From contig NZ_VYIK01000002.1 in the NCBI RefSeq assembly GCF_008709575.1, positions 26,064-90,063 of the forward strand: 64,000 bases of DNA, read 5' to 3'. Each line of letters begins with the position of its first letter. The stretch's first letter is position 1. Shown in pieces: positions 41,250-51,208 of this stretch. A program made the translations under genes and the position numbers. A model generated the notes under the pieces. It was not told the DNA's origin and made no database searches. It worked only from the letters and a program-made list of their open reading frames with translations. This DNA comes from Mycobacterium sp. GTDB taxonomy: Bacteria; Actinomycetota; Actinomycetes; Mycobacteriales; Mycobacteriaceae.

Positions 41250-42362
41250 TTAGCTGATTCCGGTTCGGCTGCCTAAGCGCTGCGCTGCTGCCACGGCTCG
41301 ACCTTCAATGGAGCGTACCCACTGCGGATCGATAATGGGAGTCAAACCTCGGCCGCGGACGTAATCGTCAAACGCTTCGGCCGTCGTCCACTTGGGGTGG
41401 TAGCCGAGCTCTGCGCGCATCCTGGTGGTGTCCATCACGCGCCCGTAACTGAGGTAGTCCAGTTGCTCGCGGTTGAGTTCGGTGTAGCGATTGGCCCGCC
41501 GCAGCGAATCGAGCGCCCACAGCCCGAACCCCGGCACCGGCAGTGGGATCCGGCCCGCTCGCCGGATCGCCTGCGACAACATGATGATGCCGTCGCCGCC
41601 GATGTTGAAGGTGCCTGGCTTGCCGGCCATCGCGGCGCGCTCCAGAGCACCCAGTGCGTCCTGTTCGTGCAGCAACTGCAGCCGGGCGTCGCGACCGACG
41701 ACCACGGGGACCAGCGGCCCGGCCAGATAGCGCGACAGCGTGGTGTCCATCGCCGGGCCGATCATGTTGGCCAGCCGCAGAATGGTCACCGCGATGTCGG
41801 GTCGGCGCCGCCCCAGGCCACGCACGTAGCCCTCGATGTCGAGGCTGTCCTTCGGGAACCCTTCACGGAATGGCCGGCGGCTGATGCTGTCTTCGGTGAA
41901 CATCACCGGATCGCGAGAGCTCGACCCGTAGACCTCGGAGGTGGACTTCAGCACGACCCGGCGCACCGACGGCGCTTTTTGGCAAGCCGCGAATAGTTGC
42001 ATCGCACCCATCACGTTGATTTCTTTCAACGTCGCGCCACCGCCCGAACGCGGCGCGTAGGACGCGGCTGACGCGTGTACCACTGTGTCGACATCGCCAT
42101 TTCGAATCACCTTGGCGATAAAGGGGTTGCGAATGTCGGCACGAACGAACTCGGCTCGACCCATGCGGCGCAGCATGTCCTTGCTCGGAGCGATGGCGTC
42201 CACCGCGATGACGCGGTTGACAAACGGGTTCTGCGCAAGCCGGGCGGTCAGATACCCGCCCAGAAACCGGCACGCACCGGTGACCAACACGACCTTGGGG
42301 TAATGAACGGTATCGCCAACCTTGTCCGAGCCGACACCCGGCTGACTCTTCGACGGATCCAC
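41250..42362 (-). CDS. galE2: NAD-dependent epimerase/dehydratase, SDR family (Rv0501/GalE2-like)
   Basis: VVLVTGACRFLGGYLTARL nucleotide-binding motif; synteny with Rv0501. Confidence 0.8.
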   Translation of the reverse strand: MDPSKSQPGVGSDKVGDTVHYPKVVLVTGACRFLGGYLTARLAQNPFVNRVIAVDAIAPSKDMLRRMGRAEFVRADIRNPFIAKVIRNGDVDTVVHASAASYAPRSGGGATLKEINVMGAMQLFAACQKAPSVRRVVLKSTSEVYGSSSRDPVMFTEDSISRRPFREGFPKDSLDIEGYVRGLGRRRPDIAVTILRLANMIGPAMDTTLSRYLAGPLVPVVVGRDARLQLLHEQDALGALERAAMAGKPGTFNIGGDGIIMLSQAIRRAGRIPLPVPGFGLWALDSLRRANRYTELNREQLDYLSYGRVMDTTRMRAELGYHPKWTTAEAFDDYVRGRGLTPIIDPQWVRSIEGRAVAAAQRLGSRTGIS

Positions 42363-42430
42363 CTCGACAGCCTAACCACCGCCGGCAGCAGCGGCATCAC
42401 CGGCGAATGGCCGTCGCCGCAGGTCGCGCG

Positions 42431-42532
42431 CTACTTCCCGAGTTTTCTGCGCTGCACCCGGGTACGGCGAAGCAGCTTGCGGTGCTTTTTTTTCGACATC
42501 CTCTTACGCCGCTTTTTGATTACTGAACCCAT
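42431..42532 (-). CDS. 33-aa very basic AURKAIP1/COX24-like small protein (Rv0500B-like)
   Basis: Hand translation [33 protein letters not shown]; absent from the ORF track because of length. Confidence 0.85.
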
Positions 42533-42740
42533 AACTCCGCTATCCGTGTGGCCCTTCCGAGTGCGGCCGTGGCGGCCGATGAAACGACCCGCATACTGTA
42601 CCGGGCGGGGCTAACGAACGGAAAACCGTCCGGCGTGCGAGCAGCGTGAAGCGTCCCGACGGGCACCGCCCGCCGGGCACAGCGCACACCGCAGGCTCAC
42701 TCCCACCGCTGTCCCGTATGCTGCCGGGGCCGTGGAGTCG

Positions 42741-43001
42741 TTAACCCGCGTCGAAGTACGAGCTCTCCAGCATGTCGTGCACGGCCTTGGCATGCACCCG
42801 GAAGGATCGCCCGACGCGAACCGCGGGCAGCTCACCGTTGTGGACCAACCGGTAGACCGTCATCTTGCTTACCCGCATCAGCGCCGCCACTTCAGCCACC
42901 GTGAGAAATTGCGTCCTCGGCTGCTGGCCGTCGGCGGAACTGCTGTCTCTTGTCGATTTGCCAGCCGAATCCCGTGCAGATGGCCCGTTCGTAGACGTCA
43001 T
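42741..43001 (-). CDS. helix-turn-helix (excisionase/MerR-type) DNA-binding protein (Rv0500A-like)
   Basis: FLTVAEVAALMRVSKMTVYRLVHNGELPAVRVGRSFRV. Confidence 0.88.
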   Translation of the reverse strand: MTSTNGPSARDSAGKSTRDSSSADGQQPRTQFLTVAEVAALMRVSKMTVYRLVHNGELPAVRVGRSFRVHAKAVHDMLESSYFDAG

Positions 43002-43140
43002 CGCAACCCAATCAGTCAGGCACATGCAGTCCCAGCGGCTTCCCCTCCGCTGGCACCCACATGCGCATACACAAAGGAGAATAGCGGGACCAGTGGGGTT
43101 ATTGCGACGGGTGTGGGAAAATCCTTAAAAACCTAATTAA

Positions 43141-44004
43141 TCACTCTGATGTGATTCGTAGCTGTTCAGATCGAGTTTTTGCGGCCTGTACCGCATTGTC
43201 GACCGCCGCGCGAAAACCGCCGCGCTCAAGTTCACGCAGCCCAGCCGCGGTCGTGCCGCCCGGCGAGGTGACGGTCGCCCGCAGCCGGGCCGCAATCGAC
43301 GTGTCGGCGGGCGCGCCACCGGGTTCCCGCTCTTGTTCCATCCGCTCCAGCAGCATTGCCGCCGATCCCGCCATGGTCTGCACGACGAGTTCGCTGGCGA
43401 CCGGGCGGCTCAGCCCGACCGCGACGGCAGCATCCACCAGCGCCTCGACCATCAGGAAGAAATATGCCGGACCCGAACCGGAGACCGCGGTCACCGCGTC
43501 CAGCTGCGCCTCCGGAACCGTCAGCACGCCGCCGACGGAGTCGAACAGGGCGGCGACCTCTTTGAGCTCTTCGGGAGTCGCGAAGCGACCCGAGGCCAGC
43601 GCGCTGACTCCCGCACCGACCAAGGCCGGGGCGTTGGGCATGACCCGAACCACCGAACACCCAGCCGGCAGCCTGGATTCCAGGTACGCGGTGGTAACGC
43701 CGGCCGCCACGGTGATGAACACCTGCTCGGGGCTGTTTTCCTCGGCCCGGGCCACAAGATGGGCGATCTCGTCGACGACCGGCACCACGTCGGAGGGTTT
43801 GACGGCGATGATGACGAATGTGGCGTTCTCCACCGCGTCGGCCAGCGACGTCACCAGCACCGAGTAGGTATCAGCCAGGTATTTGGCGCGGTCGGGCAGT
43901 CGTTCGGCCACCACCAGGTCTTTCACCTGCCGTCCCGCGCGCAGCAGACCCGACAGCAACGCCTCCCCCATGTTCCCGCCGCCGACAATCGCGATTCTGG
44001 CCAT
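43141..44004 (-). CDS. proC: pyrroline-5-carboxylate reductase
   Basis: MARIAIVGGGNMGEALLSGLLRAG..., AVSGSGPAYFFLMVEAL, TSPGGTTAAGL. Confidence 0.95.
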   Translation of the reverse strand: MARIAIVGGGNMGEALLSGLLRAGRQVKDLVVAERLPDRAKYLADTYSVLVTSLADAVENATFVIIAVKPSDVVPVVDEIAHLVARAEENSPEQVFITVAAGVTTAYLESRLPAGCSVVRVMPNAPALVGAGVSALASGRFATPEELKEVAALFDSVGGVLTVPEAQLDAVTAVSGSGPAYFFLMVEALVDAAVAVGLSRPVASELVVQTMAGSAAMLLERMEQEREPGGAPADTSIAARLRATVTSPGGTTAAGLRELERGGFRAAVDNAVQAAKTRSEQLRITSE

Positions 44005-44074
44005 GCTGGCAAGCATGGCAGACCAGCCCCGGGCGATCGCAAGCGCGGCGCAGCCGCGCGCAGCGGGTCCCCCG

Positions 44075-44917
44075 TTACCGGGCGGGCACCATCGCGAGCT
44101 GGCGGGTCTGCACCACAATGCGGTCATCGCAGTCGACCACGACGTGGTCCTCGTCAAACCAGTCCTGCCCGATTTCGGTGCAGGTGGATACGACGCGCAG
44201 CCAACCGTCGGCCGGCAGCCCCCGCACGTAGGCGGTGAGCTGCACAGTGGGCGCCCAGCCGGTGCGGCCGACGGCGAAACTCACCGGGGCCGAGACGTCC
44301 CCGCACATCAGCGCGAACAGCACGTCGGGTGCCACGCCGCGCGGCCTCACCCACAGCTGGATCAGCGGCGGCCGCCCGTCGGTGGGCGCCAGCGTCGAAA
44401 CCACCGGCCGCACATCGCAGCCCTCGGCCAAATTCACCAGCCCGGCCATCGGATGGCCCGGACCGACCGGCGCGACGTCGTCAGGCGGTTCGGGTGCCAT
44501 CAGGTCGACAACGGGGTTGGCCGACAACAGCGGCGGGACCGCATGCTCCGGCTCGCCGAGCGTGACCACCGCGTGCACAGCAGTGCGATCCCCCTGGCTG
44601 AGCTCGACGTCGACGACGCCGATGCGCCGCCCCCGCTTGCGGATCGCGGTGATCAGCCGCATCGGACCGGGGTCGGGCGCCCACAGGAAGCTGCCCGATA
44701 CCGAGACCGGCTGAACCGCGCTCCGCGTGGCGTCGTCGCCGGGCGCCGCGTGATCATAAGCGGTACGAGCGGCGTTGGCGCATAACGCCAGCATCGCCCC
44801 GCCGTGCACCTTGGGCCCGATGGTCCAGTGCTTGTCTAACTCGGCGTCGAAGACACGTTGGGCACTATCGGATTCGGCCTCACGCAGTTGCATCGCGGAG
44901 GTGAACAGCGGGCTCAT
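44075..44917 (-). CDS. acyl-CoA thioesterase family protein (Rv0499-like)
   Basis: LDKHWTIGPKVHGGAMLALCANAA..., double-hotdog-like; synteny. Confidence 0.75.
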   Translation of the reverse strand: MSPLFTSAMQLREAESDSAQRVFDAELDKHWTIGPKVHGGAMLALCANAARTAYDHAAPGDDATRSAVQPVSVSGSFLWAPDPGPMRLITAIRKRGRRIGVVDVELSQGDRTAVHAVVTLGEPEHAVPPLLSANPVVDLMAPEPPDDVAPVGPGHPMAGLVNLAEGCDVRPVVSTLAPTDGRPPLIQLWVRPRGVAPDVLFALMCGDVSAPVSFAVGRTGWAPTVQLTAYVRGLPADGWLRVVSTCTEIGQDWFDEDHVVVDCDDRIVVQTRQLAMVPAR

Positions 44918-44952
44918 CGATATCCTTGTGGTGTCGTGGTTTTCCTGCGGCC

Positions 44953-45795
44953 TCACCGCAACAGGTGCGTCCGGGCGAACTGCAACGATTCGGCGAGCAT
45001 GGCTTCGCGCTCGTGAGTCGACCGCACGCTCGAGGTGGACACCTCCAGAACGACATGGCCGGCGAAGTCACCGGCGGCCAGCATCTGGCATACCTCGACC
45101 ACCGGCTGGGTGCCGCGCCCCGGCACGAGATGCTCGTCTGCGGGCAACCCGCTGCCGTCGCACAGATGCAGATGCGCCAGACCAGAACCCATCCGCCGCG
45201 CCATCTCGACCGCGTCGGTTCCTGCGGTCGCGGTGTGCGACAGGTCCAGCGTGTAGTGCGCATGGTTGCCGTCCAGCGGATCATACGAGGGCGCAAACGC
45301 CGAAAACCCCGGACCGGGTCCGCCACCGCGTCTGCGCATCCGCTCTTCTGCCTGACCGGCCCCGAACAACCGGTCCGCCCGGAACGGGAACATGTTCTCC
45401 ACCGCCACCTGCACCTCGCTGGATTTCTCCAGCTCGGCGACCTGCTCGCTGAATCCGTCGGCGTAACGGCGCTGCCAGCGAAACGGCGGATGCACGACGA
45501 CGGTTTGAGCGCCAAGCCGTTCAGCGGCCCGTACGCTGCGTGCCAGCTTGAGAATCGGGTTGGCTCCCCAGACCCGTTGCGAGATCAGCAGACACGGAGC
45601 ATGCAACGACAGCACCGGCACCCGATACCGGCGAGAGAGCCTTTCGACCGCGGCGATGTCCTGACTGACCGATTCGCCCCACACCATCAGCTCGACGCCG
45701 TCGTAGCCGAGCTCGGCGGCATACTCGAAGGCGGCCTCGGTCTTCATCGGGTAGACCGAGGCCGTGGACAGACCGACCTTGATGGCTGGGCGCAC
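44953..45795 (-). CDS. sugar phosphate isomerase/epimerase, TIM barrel (Rv0498-like)
   Basis: VGLSTASVYPMKTEAAFEYAAELGYDGVELMVW...; GTG start. Confidence 0.85.
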   Translation of the reverse strand: MRPAIKVGLSTASVYPMKTEAAFEYAAELGYDGVELMVWGESVSQDIAAVERLSRRYRVPVLSLHAPCLLISQRVWGANPILKLARSVRAAERLGAQTVVVHPPFRWQRRYADGFSEQVAELEKSSEVQVAVENMFPFRADRLFGAGQAEERMRRRGGGPGPGFSAFAPSYDPLDGNHAHYTLDLSHTATAGTDAVEMARRMGSGLAHLHLCDGSGLPADEHLVPGRGTQPVVEVCQMLAAGDFAGHVVLEVSTSSVRSTHEREAMLAESLQFARTHLLR

Positions 45796-45802
45796 CGAGG
45801 GG

Positions 45803-46804
45803 CTAGCCGGATTGCAACATAGCCAGCGGCCCGAGCGTGACGAATGCTCCCACCGCGACCGCGATCAGCGTGCTGACAATGTCCTCGGTCCTGCGGACCA
45901 CCCGCACCGCCACCACCAGCCCGAGAATGACCAGCACTGACAGCACCAACGCCACGATGTTGTTCCACCTCCACAGCTGATCGAACGCGATGAACAGTGC
46001 CGCGCCGAAGCCCGCCGCCAGGCTCGACTGCACGACCACCAATCCGCCGCGCAGGATGGTTTCGGCGCGGCCCGGCCGCGGGTGGCTGTCGACATCCGCG
46101 GCGAGATCCGGCTGGTCCGCTGCCGCGTCAGCGGCGTCGTCGCCGACGTGGCCGGGCGCCACGTTTTCGTCGGCACTGGCGTCGACGACCTCGGCGGCGG
46201 TGTTCCCGCCGAAGAACAGGCCCGCCGACGGACCCAGGTACGAGCGCACGTACGCAGAGTCCTCGGTTGCCGGAACGGCTTCTCGCACCTCGGTGTCCAT
46301 CACATCGACCGGCATCGCGGTGTAGCTCTCCAGCGGGTCCGGGCTCATCCCCTCGGCGCCGGGTTGCGTCTCCAAACGGTCGGAACGGTCGGTGTCAACC
46401 CGAGCAGACCTGCGCAACGGCAACGGAAAGGCGCTGCGCTCGGGCCCTGACGCAGCGGGCCGCTGCGGCGGAGATTCGGGCCAGCGCGGCTCCGGTCCGG
46501 ACCAGTGTGACGCCTCGCGGACCGCGTCGTCGGTGGCCGCGACAGTCAGGTCGTTCGTCGCGGTGCGGTTGGCACGGCGAGCGTGGGTACCCGGTCGGCG
46601 GTGCGGCGTCTCCGAAGGCTCGGCGTCGGCGCGAACAACCGGAATCTCCCCGGTCAGCTCGGCAACCGTTACCGCGTCGCTGTTACCGCGCCGACGGCGA
46701 CGGCGACCCGTAACGGGCGGCGGGGCACCGATACTGCCGTTTCTGGCCAGCAGTTCGGACACCGAGATCGGGCGGGTGCTCGAGCTGTCCTGCGGTCCGG
46801 TCAT
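45803..46804 (-). CDS. membrane protein with long disordered N-terminus (Rv0497-like)
   Basis: C-terminal TM helices; charged/Pro-rich N-terminus; 4-nt overlap with ppx. Confidence 0.75.
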   Translation of the reverse strand: MTGPQDSSSTRPISVSELLARNGSIGAPPPVTGRRRRRRGNSDAVTVAELTGEIPVVRADAEPSETPHRRPGTHARRANRTATNDLTVAATDDAVREASHWSGPEPRWPESPPQRPAASGPERSAFPLPLRRSARVDTDRSDRLETQPGAEGMSPDPLESYTAMPVDVMDTEVREAVPATEDSAYVRSYLGPSAGLFFGGNTAAEVVDASADENVAPGHVGDDAADAAADQPDLAADVDSHPRPGRAETILRGGLVVVQSSLAAGFGAALFIAFDQLWRWNNIVALVLSVLVILGLVVAVRVVRRTEDIVSTLIAVAVGAFVTLGPLAMLQSG

Positions 46805-47820
46805 GACAGGCCGCCTCTCGATCGGCCAACCGACGTCGGGTCGCCCAGCCGGCCGCGAGCGTCACGCACCGGCGTCTCGACGAGTGCGGTCCCGTCGGCT
46901 TCGCTGTCGAGCTTGCGCAAGATCAGGCCCTCCCGCAGCGCCCACGGGCAGATGTCCACGGTTTCGATCGACAGCGCTCGCATACTCGCCTCCGCCACCA
47001 AAGCTCCCGCAACGATTTGGGGCGCCCGTTCGGCACTTACTCCTTCCAGCTCAGCTCGGTCAGCGGTCGTCATCCTAGAGATGAATGCTATGACCTGTCG
47101 AAGACCGCTGGAGGTAAGTGTCCGCTTTACCCGCGGCCCTGCAGCCGACGGCGCAGCGCCAGTGAGCCTCGCCAGCGAGCGGAAGGTCTTCGACGTTGCC
47201 ACGGCGAGGTCGGGGGAGCCCGCGTCCAGGACTGTCACCGCGGCGCCGGCCAATTCGGCGTCGAGCCAATCACGCAACATTTCGACCCGACGTCGGCCGG
47301 GCGGATCCTCTTTGAGCCATTCCCGGGTCAGCCGGCCGGCGCCCAACGGCAGCGACAATGCCACCTCGGGTTCCTCGTCGACGCCGTTGGACAGCTCCAG
47401 CGAGCCACCGCCGATGTCGATGTTGACAATCCGCCCGGCGCTCCACCCGTACCAGCGGCGCACCGCCAAGAAGGTCAGCCGCGACTCGTCGACGCCGCGC
47501 AGCACCTGCAGCTCGACTCCGGTCTCGGCGCGCACCCGGGCCAGCACGTCTTCGACGTTCTTGGCGTCGCGGATCGCCGAGGTGGCAAACGCCATCAGTT
47601 CGACGCAACCGGAACTGACCGCGATCTTGCTGAATTCGGCGATCGTGGCGACCAGCTCGTCGGCACCGCGGCGGGTGATCTTGCCCGAGCCGTCGGTGGC
47701 TTCGGCCAGCCGCAGTGCCGCCTTCGTCGAACTCATCGGTGTCGGATGCCCGCCGCGGTGGGCGTCGACAACCAGCAGATGCACCGTGTTACTGCCCACG
47801 TCCAGCACGCCCAATCGCAC
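46801..47820 (-). CDS. ppx1: Ppx/GppA family exopolyphosphatase (Rv0496-like)
   Basis: VRLGVLDVGSNTVHLLVVDAHRGG, VNIDIGGGSLELSNG; GTG start. Confidence 0.9.
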   Translation of the reverse strand: MRLGVLDVGSNTVHLLVVDAHRGGHPTPMSSTKAALRLAEATDGSGKITRRGADELVATIAEFSKIAVSSGCVELMAFATSAIRDAKNVEDVLARVRAETGVELQVLRGVDESRLTFLAVRRWYGWSAGRIVNIDIGGGSLELSNGVDEEPEVALSLPLGAGRLTREWLKEDPPGRRRVEMLRDWLDAELAGAAVTVLDAGSPDLAVATSKTFRSLARLTGAAPSAAGPRVKRTLTSSGLRQVIAFISRMTTADRAELEGVSAERAPQIVAGALVAEASMRALSIETVDICPWALREGLILRKLDSEADGTALVETPVRDARGRLGDPTSVGRSRGGLS

Positions 47821-47921
47821 GAAACACAACCTAACTGGTGCCGGCGCAGACCGCGTAACGCGCAGCGGCCGATGTTTCCGCTCAGCCCCGGGTGGGCCGG
47901 GCTTTGGTCTACCGTAGGCTC

Positions 47922-48707
47922 GTGACACGTTCACGGTCCGACCACCCTGGCGAGGTCGAATTAGACTTCGCGCGCGAATGGGTGGAGTTTTACGACCCGG
48001 ACAATCCCGAGCATCTGATCGCAGCCGACTTGACCTGGCTGTTATCGCGCTGGACGTGCGTTTTCGGCACCCCGGCCTGCCAGGGGACGGTGGCCGGACG
48101 GCCCCACGACGGATGTTGTTCGCACGGGGCGTTTTTGTGCGACGACGAAGACCGCGCCCGACTCGACCGCGCCGTGCGCAAACTGACCGAGGACGACTGG
48201 CAGTTCCGCGAGAAAGGCCGCGGCCGCAAGGGCTACCTGGAGCTCGACGAGCACGACGGTGCACCGCAGTGGCGCACCCGCAAACACAAGGGCGCGTGCA
48301 TCTTCTTGAACCGGCCCGGATTCAAAGCCGGGCCCGGCTGCGCCCTGCATGTCGCGGCGCGCCGCCTCGGCGTGCACCCACTCACGATGAAACCCGACGT
48401 GTGCTGGCAGCTACCGATCCGGCGCAGCCAGGAATGGGTGACCCGCCCGGACGGCAGCGAGATCCTCAAGACCACGGTCACCGAATACGACCGCCGTGGC
48501 TGGGGTGCCGGCGGTGCCGGTCTGCACTGGTACTGCACCGGCGATCCGGCGGCGCACGTCGGCGCCAAGCAGGTGTGGGAAAGCCTGGCCACCGAGCTGA
48601 CCGAGCTGCTCGGCGAGAAGGCCTACGCGGAGTTGGCGGCGACGTGTAAGCGGCGCAGCAAGTTGGGGCTGGTCGCGGTGCACCCCGCGACGCGCGCCGC
48701 CGGATAG
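47922..48707 (+). CDS. conserved Cys-rich protein of unknown function (Rv0495c-like)
   Basis: [10 protein letters not shown]...[16 protein letters not shown]...; syntenic with Rv0495c. Confidence 0.8.
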   Translation: MTRSRSDHPGEVELDFAREWVEFYDPDNPEHLIAADLTWLLSRWTCVFGTPACQGTVAGRPHDGCCSHGAFLCDDEDRARLDRAVRKLTEDDWQFREKGRGRKGYLELDEHDGAPQWRTRKHKGACIFLNRPGFKAGPGCALHVAARRLGVHPLTMKPDVCWQLPIRRSQEWVTRPDGSEILKTTVTEYDRRGWGAGGAGLHWYCTGDPAAHVGAKQVWESLATELTELLGEKAYAELAATCKRRSKLGLVAVHPATRAAG

Positions 48708-48745
48708 CCTGCTCAACGCGATCTCACCGCTATTCGCGGGAAGAT

Positions 48746-48756
48746 TGGTCTGACCA
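48746..48756. promoter_or_regulatory. FadR-type operator TGGTC-T-GACCA upstream of mce2R
   Basis: 5+1+5 palindrome within ATTGGTCTGACCACTT, abutting the putative -35. Confidence 0.6.
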
Positions 48757-48757
48757 C

Positions 48758-48786
48758 TTGACCTCTGACCTCTTACCCATCATACT
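48758..48786 (+). promoter_or_regulatory. Putative SigA-type promoter for mce2R-mce2 operon (TTGACC, 17 nt, CATACT), predicting a leaderless transcript
   Basis: -35 48758-48763, -10 48781-48786, ATG at 48794; no SD upstream of ATG. Confidence 0.55.
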
Positions 48787-48793
48787 GCTGGAC

Positions 48794-49516
48794 ATGGCAC
48801 TGCAGCCGGTGCACCGCCGATCGGTGACCGAAGCAGTCTTCGAGCAGATCGTCACCGAGGTGCTCAGCGGCGAGATGCAGCCCGGTGAGGTGCTGCCCAG
48901 CGAGCGCCGGCTGGCGGAGTTGCTGGGGGTGTCTCGTCCCGCGGTGCGCGAAGCGCTCAAGCGCCTGTCCGCCGTCGGCCTGATCGAGGTGCGCCAGGGC
49001 GACGCCACCACCGTGCGTGACTTTCGCCGACACGCCGGCCTGGACCTGTTGCCGCGGCTGCTCTTTCGCGACGGCAAGCTCGACGTTTCGGTCGTCCACA
49101 GCATTTTGGAGGCCCGGCTGCGCACCGGCCCGAAGGTCGCTGAGCTGGCAGCCGAACGGCATAAACCCGAATTGGCGGCGTTACTGGCCGATTCGGTGCG
49201 CGCGCTGGAGACCGAGACCGATCCCCTCCAATGGCACCGCCAAGCGCTCGAATTCTGGGAGCACGTGGTCGACGGTGCTGATTCGATCGTTTTCCGATTG
49301 ATGTTCAATGCTTTTCGCGACGCCTACGAGCCGGCGTTACCGGTATTGGCCACTGCGATGACCGCCGAGGCTGCTCACCCGGAGGCCTACCGGAAATTAG
49401 CCGAAGCGTTGTGTGCCGGTGATCCCGGCGAAGCGAAAAAGCTTGCCCACGACTTGCTCGAACTCGCGAACACCACGATGGAAACGGCACTGCGGACCCA
49501 AGGGGAGCAGCAATGA
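48794..49516 (+). CDS. mce2R: GntR/FadR-family regulator Mce2R
   Basis: [92 protein letters not shown]; directly upstream of yrbE/mce genes. Confidence 0.9.
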   Translation: MALQPVHRRSVTEAVFEQIVTEVLSGEMQPGEVLPSERRLAELLGVSRPAVREALKRLSAVGLIEVRQGDATTVRDFRRHAGLDLLPRLLFRDGKLDVSVVHSILEARLRTGPKVAELAAERHKPELAALLADSVRALETETDPLQWHRQALEFWEHVVDGADSIVFRLMFNAFRDAYEPALPVLATAMTAEAAHPEAYRKLAEALCAGDPGEAKKLAHDLLELANTTMETALRTQGEQQ

Positions 49517-50322
49517 CGACATCGACGGCGACTGATGGCGCGCTCACCGACTATATTCGCGACCAGTTGCGGCCCGGCGCCGAGGCCGTCGGTGGGTTCT
49601 ACCGGATGTGCGTGCTGGCCGGAAAAGCCTTAATCAAGCCGCGCTTTCAGTGGCGCGAAACCATCCTGCAGGGCTGGTTCATCACGAGCGTCTCGTTGCT
49701 GCCGACGCTGGCGGTCTCGATTCCGCTGACCGTGCTGATCGTGTTTACGCTCAACCTCCTGCTGGCCGAGTTCGGTGCCGCCGACATCTCCGGGGCGGGT
49801 GCCGCGCTGGGCGTGGTGACCCAGCTCGGCCCGATGACCACGGTGCTCGTGGTGGCCGGCGCCGGGTCGACGGCCATCTGCGCCGACCTGGGCGCCCGCA
49901 CCATTCGTGAGGAAATCGATGCGATGGAGGTGCTCGGGATCGATCCGATCCACCGGCTGGTGGTTCCCCGGGTGGTCGCCTCGACCTGCGTCGGAACATT
50001 GCTCAACGGCGCGGTGATCACCATCGGCCTGGTCGGCGGATTCGTGTTCGGCGTTTTCATCCAGCACATCTCGGCCGGGGCCTACGTCGGGACGCTGACT
50101 TTGATCACCGGCCTTCCCGAGGTGGTCATCTCGGTGATCAAATCGGCTATTTTCGGGCTGATCGCCGGGTTGGTCGGCTGTTACCGGGGGCTCACCACCA
50201 AGGGCGGGGCCAAGGGCGTCGGCACTGCGGTCAACGAGACGCTGGTGTTGTGCGTGCTCGCGCTGTTCGCGGTCAACGTCGTGCTGACCACGATCGGCGT
50301 GCGGTTCGGGACGGGGCGCTGA
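49513..50322 (+). CDS. yrbE2A: YrbE2A, MlaE-like ABC permease of Mce transporter
   Basis: MlaE-family pattern ([42 protein letters not shown]). Confidence 0.9.
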   Translation: MTTSTATDGALTDYIRDQLRPGAEAVGGFYRMCVLAGKALIKPRFQWRETILQGWFITSVSLLPTLAVSIPLTVLIVFTLNLLLAEFGAADISGAGAALGVVTQLGPMTTVLVVAGAGSTAICADLGARTIREEIDAMEVLGIDPIHRLVVPRVVASTCVGTLLNGAVITIGLVGGFVFGVFIQHISAGAYVGTLTLITGLPEVVISVIKSAIFGLIAGLVGCYRGLTTKGGAKGVGTAVNETLVLCVLALFAVNVVLTTIGVRFGTGR

Positions 50323-50323
50323 G

Positions 50324-51202
50324 GTGGCCACCGTGTCCACCGCCGCCGTCCTGCGCGCTCGCTACCCGCGAACAGCAGCCACCCTCAGCCGCTACGGCGG
50401 CGCCGCGGCCCGAACGCTGGCAGAGATCGGCACTTTCGCGCGGTTCACCCGGATCAGCATCGGCCAGATCTGGTGGGCGCTGCGCCGCTACCGCCGGGAA
50501 ACACTGCGGCTGATCGCCGAAATCGGAATGGGCACCGGTGCGATGGCCGTCGTCGGTGGCACCGTCGCCATCATCGGCTTCGTCACGCTGTCGGGTGGAT
50601 CGCTCATCGCCATCCAAGGATTCGCCTCGCTGGGCAACATCGGTGTGGAAGCATTCACCGGCTTCTTCGCCGCGCTGGCCAACACCCGGGTCGCTGCACC
50701 CATCGTGGCCGGCGTCGCGCTGGCGGCCACGGTCGGGGCGGGGGCCACCGCCCAGCTGGGCGCCATGCGGATCAGCGAGGAGATCGACGCCCTGGAAGTG
50801 ATGGGCATCAAGTCCATCGCGTTTTTGGTATCGACCCGGGTCCTGGGCGGGCTGGCAGTGATCGTGCCGTTGTACGCACTGGCACTGGACATGGCGTTCA
50901 CGTCCGGACAGGTCGTCACGACGGTGTTCTACGGGCAGTCCAACGGCACCTACGAGCACTACTTCCGGACATTCCTGCGCCCCGAGGACGTCGGCTGGTC
51001 GGTCGTGCAGGTCGTCGTCATCGCGGTGGTCGTGATGCTCACCCACTGCTACTACGGCTACACCGCCAGCGGCGGGCCGGTGGGCGTCGGCAAGGCGGTC
51101 GGCCGTTCGATGCGGTTCTCGCTGGTCTCGGTGGTCGTCGTGGTCTTGCTGGCCGAGCTGGCACTCTACGGCGTCGACCCCAACTTCAACCTCACGGTGT
51201 GA
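50324..51202 (+). CDS. yrbE2B: YrbE2B, MlaE-like ABC permease of Mce transporter
   Basis: VAGVALAATVGAGATAQLGAMRISEEIDALEVMGI; second permease in tandem; GTG start. Confidence 0.9.
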   Translation: MATVSTAAVLRARYPRTAATLSRYGGAAARTLAEIGTFARFTRISIGQIWWALRRYRRETLRLIAEIGMGTGAMAVVGGTVAIIGFVTLSGGSLIAIQGFASLGNIGVEAFTGFFAALANTRVAAPIVAGVALAATVGAGATAQLGAMRISEEIDALEVMGIKSIAFLVSTRVLGGLAVIVPLYALALDMAFTSGQVVTTVFYGQSNGTYEHYFRTFLRPEDVGWSVVQVVVIAVVVMLTHCYYGYTASGGPVGVGKAVGRSMRFSLVSVVVVVLLAELALYGVDPNFNLTV

Positions 51203-51208
51203 TTCGAC

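Noticed and set aside
41250-42362. galE2 product as true UDP-glucose 4-epimerase
   Set aside because: Sequence supports only an NAD-dependent SDR epimerase/dehydratase; substrate cannot be assigned, so only the syntenic name is used
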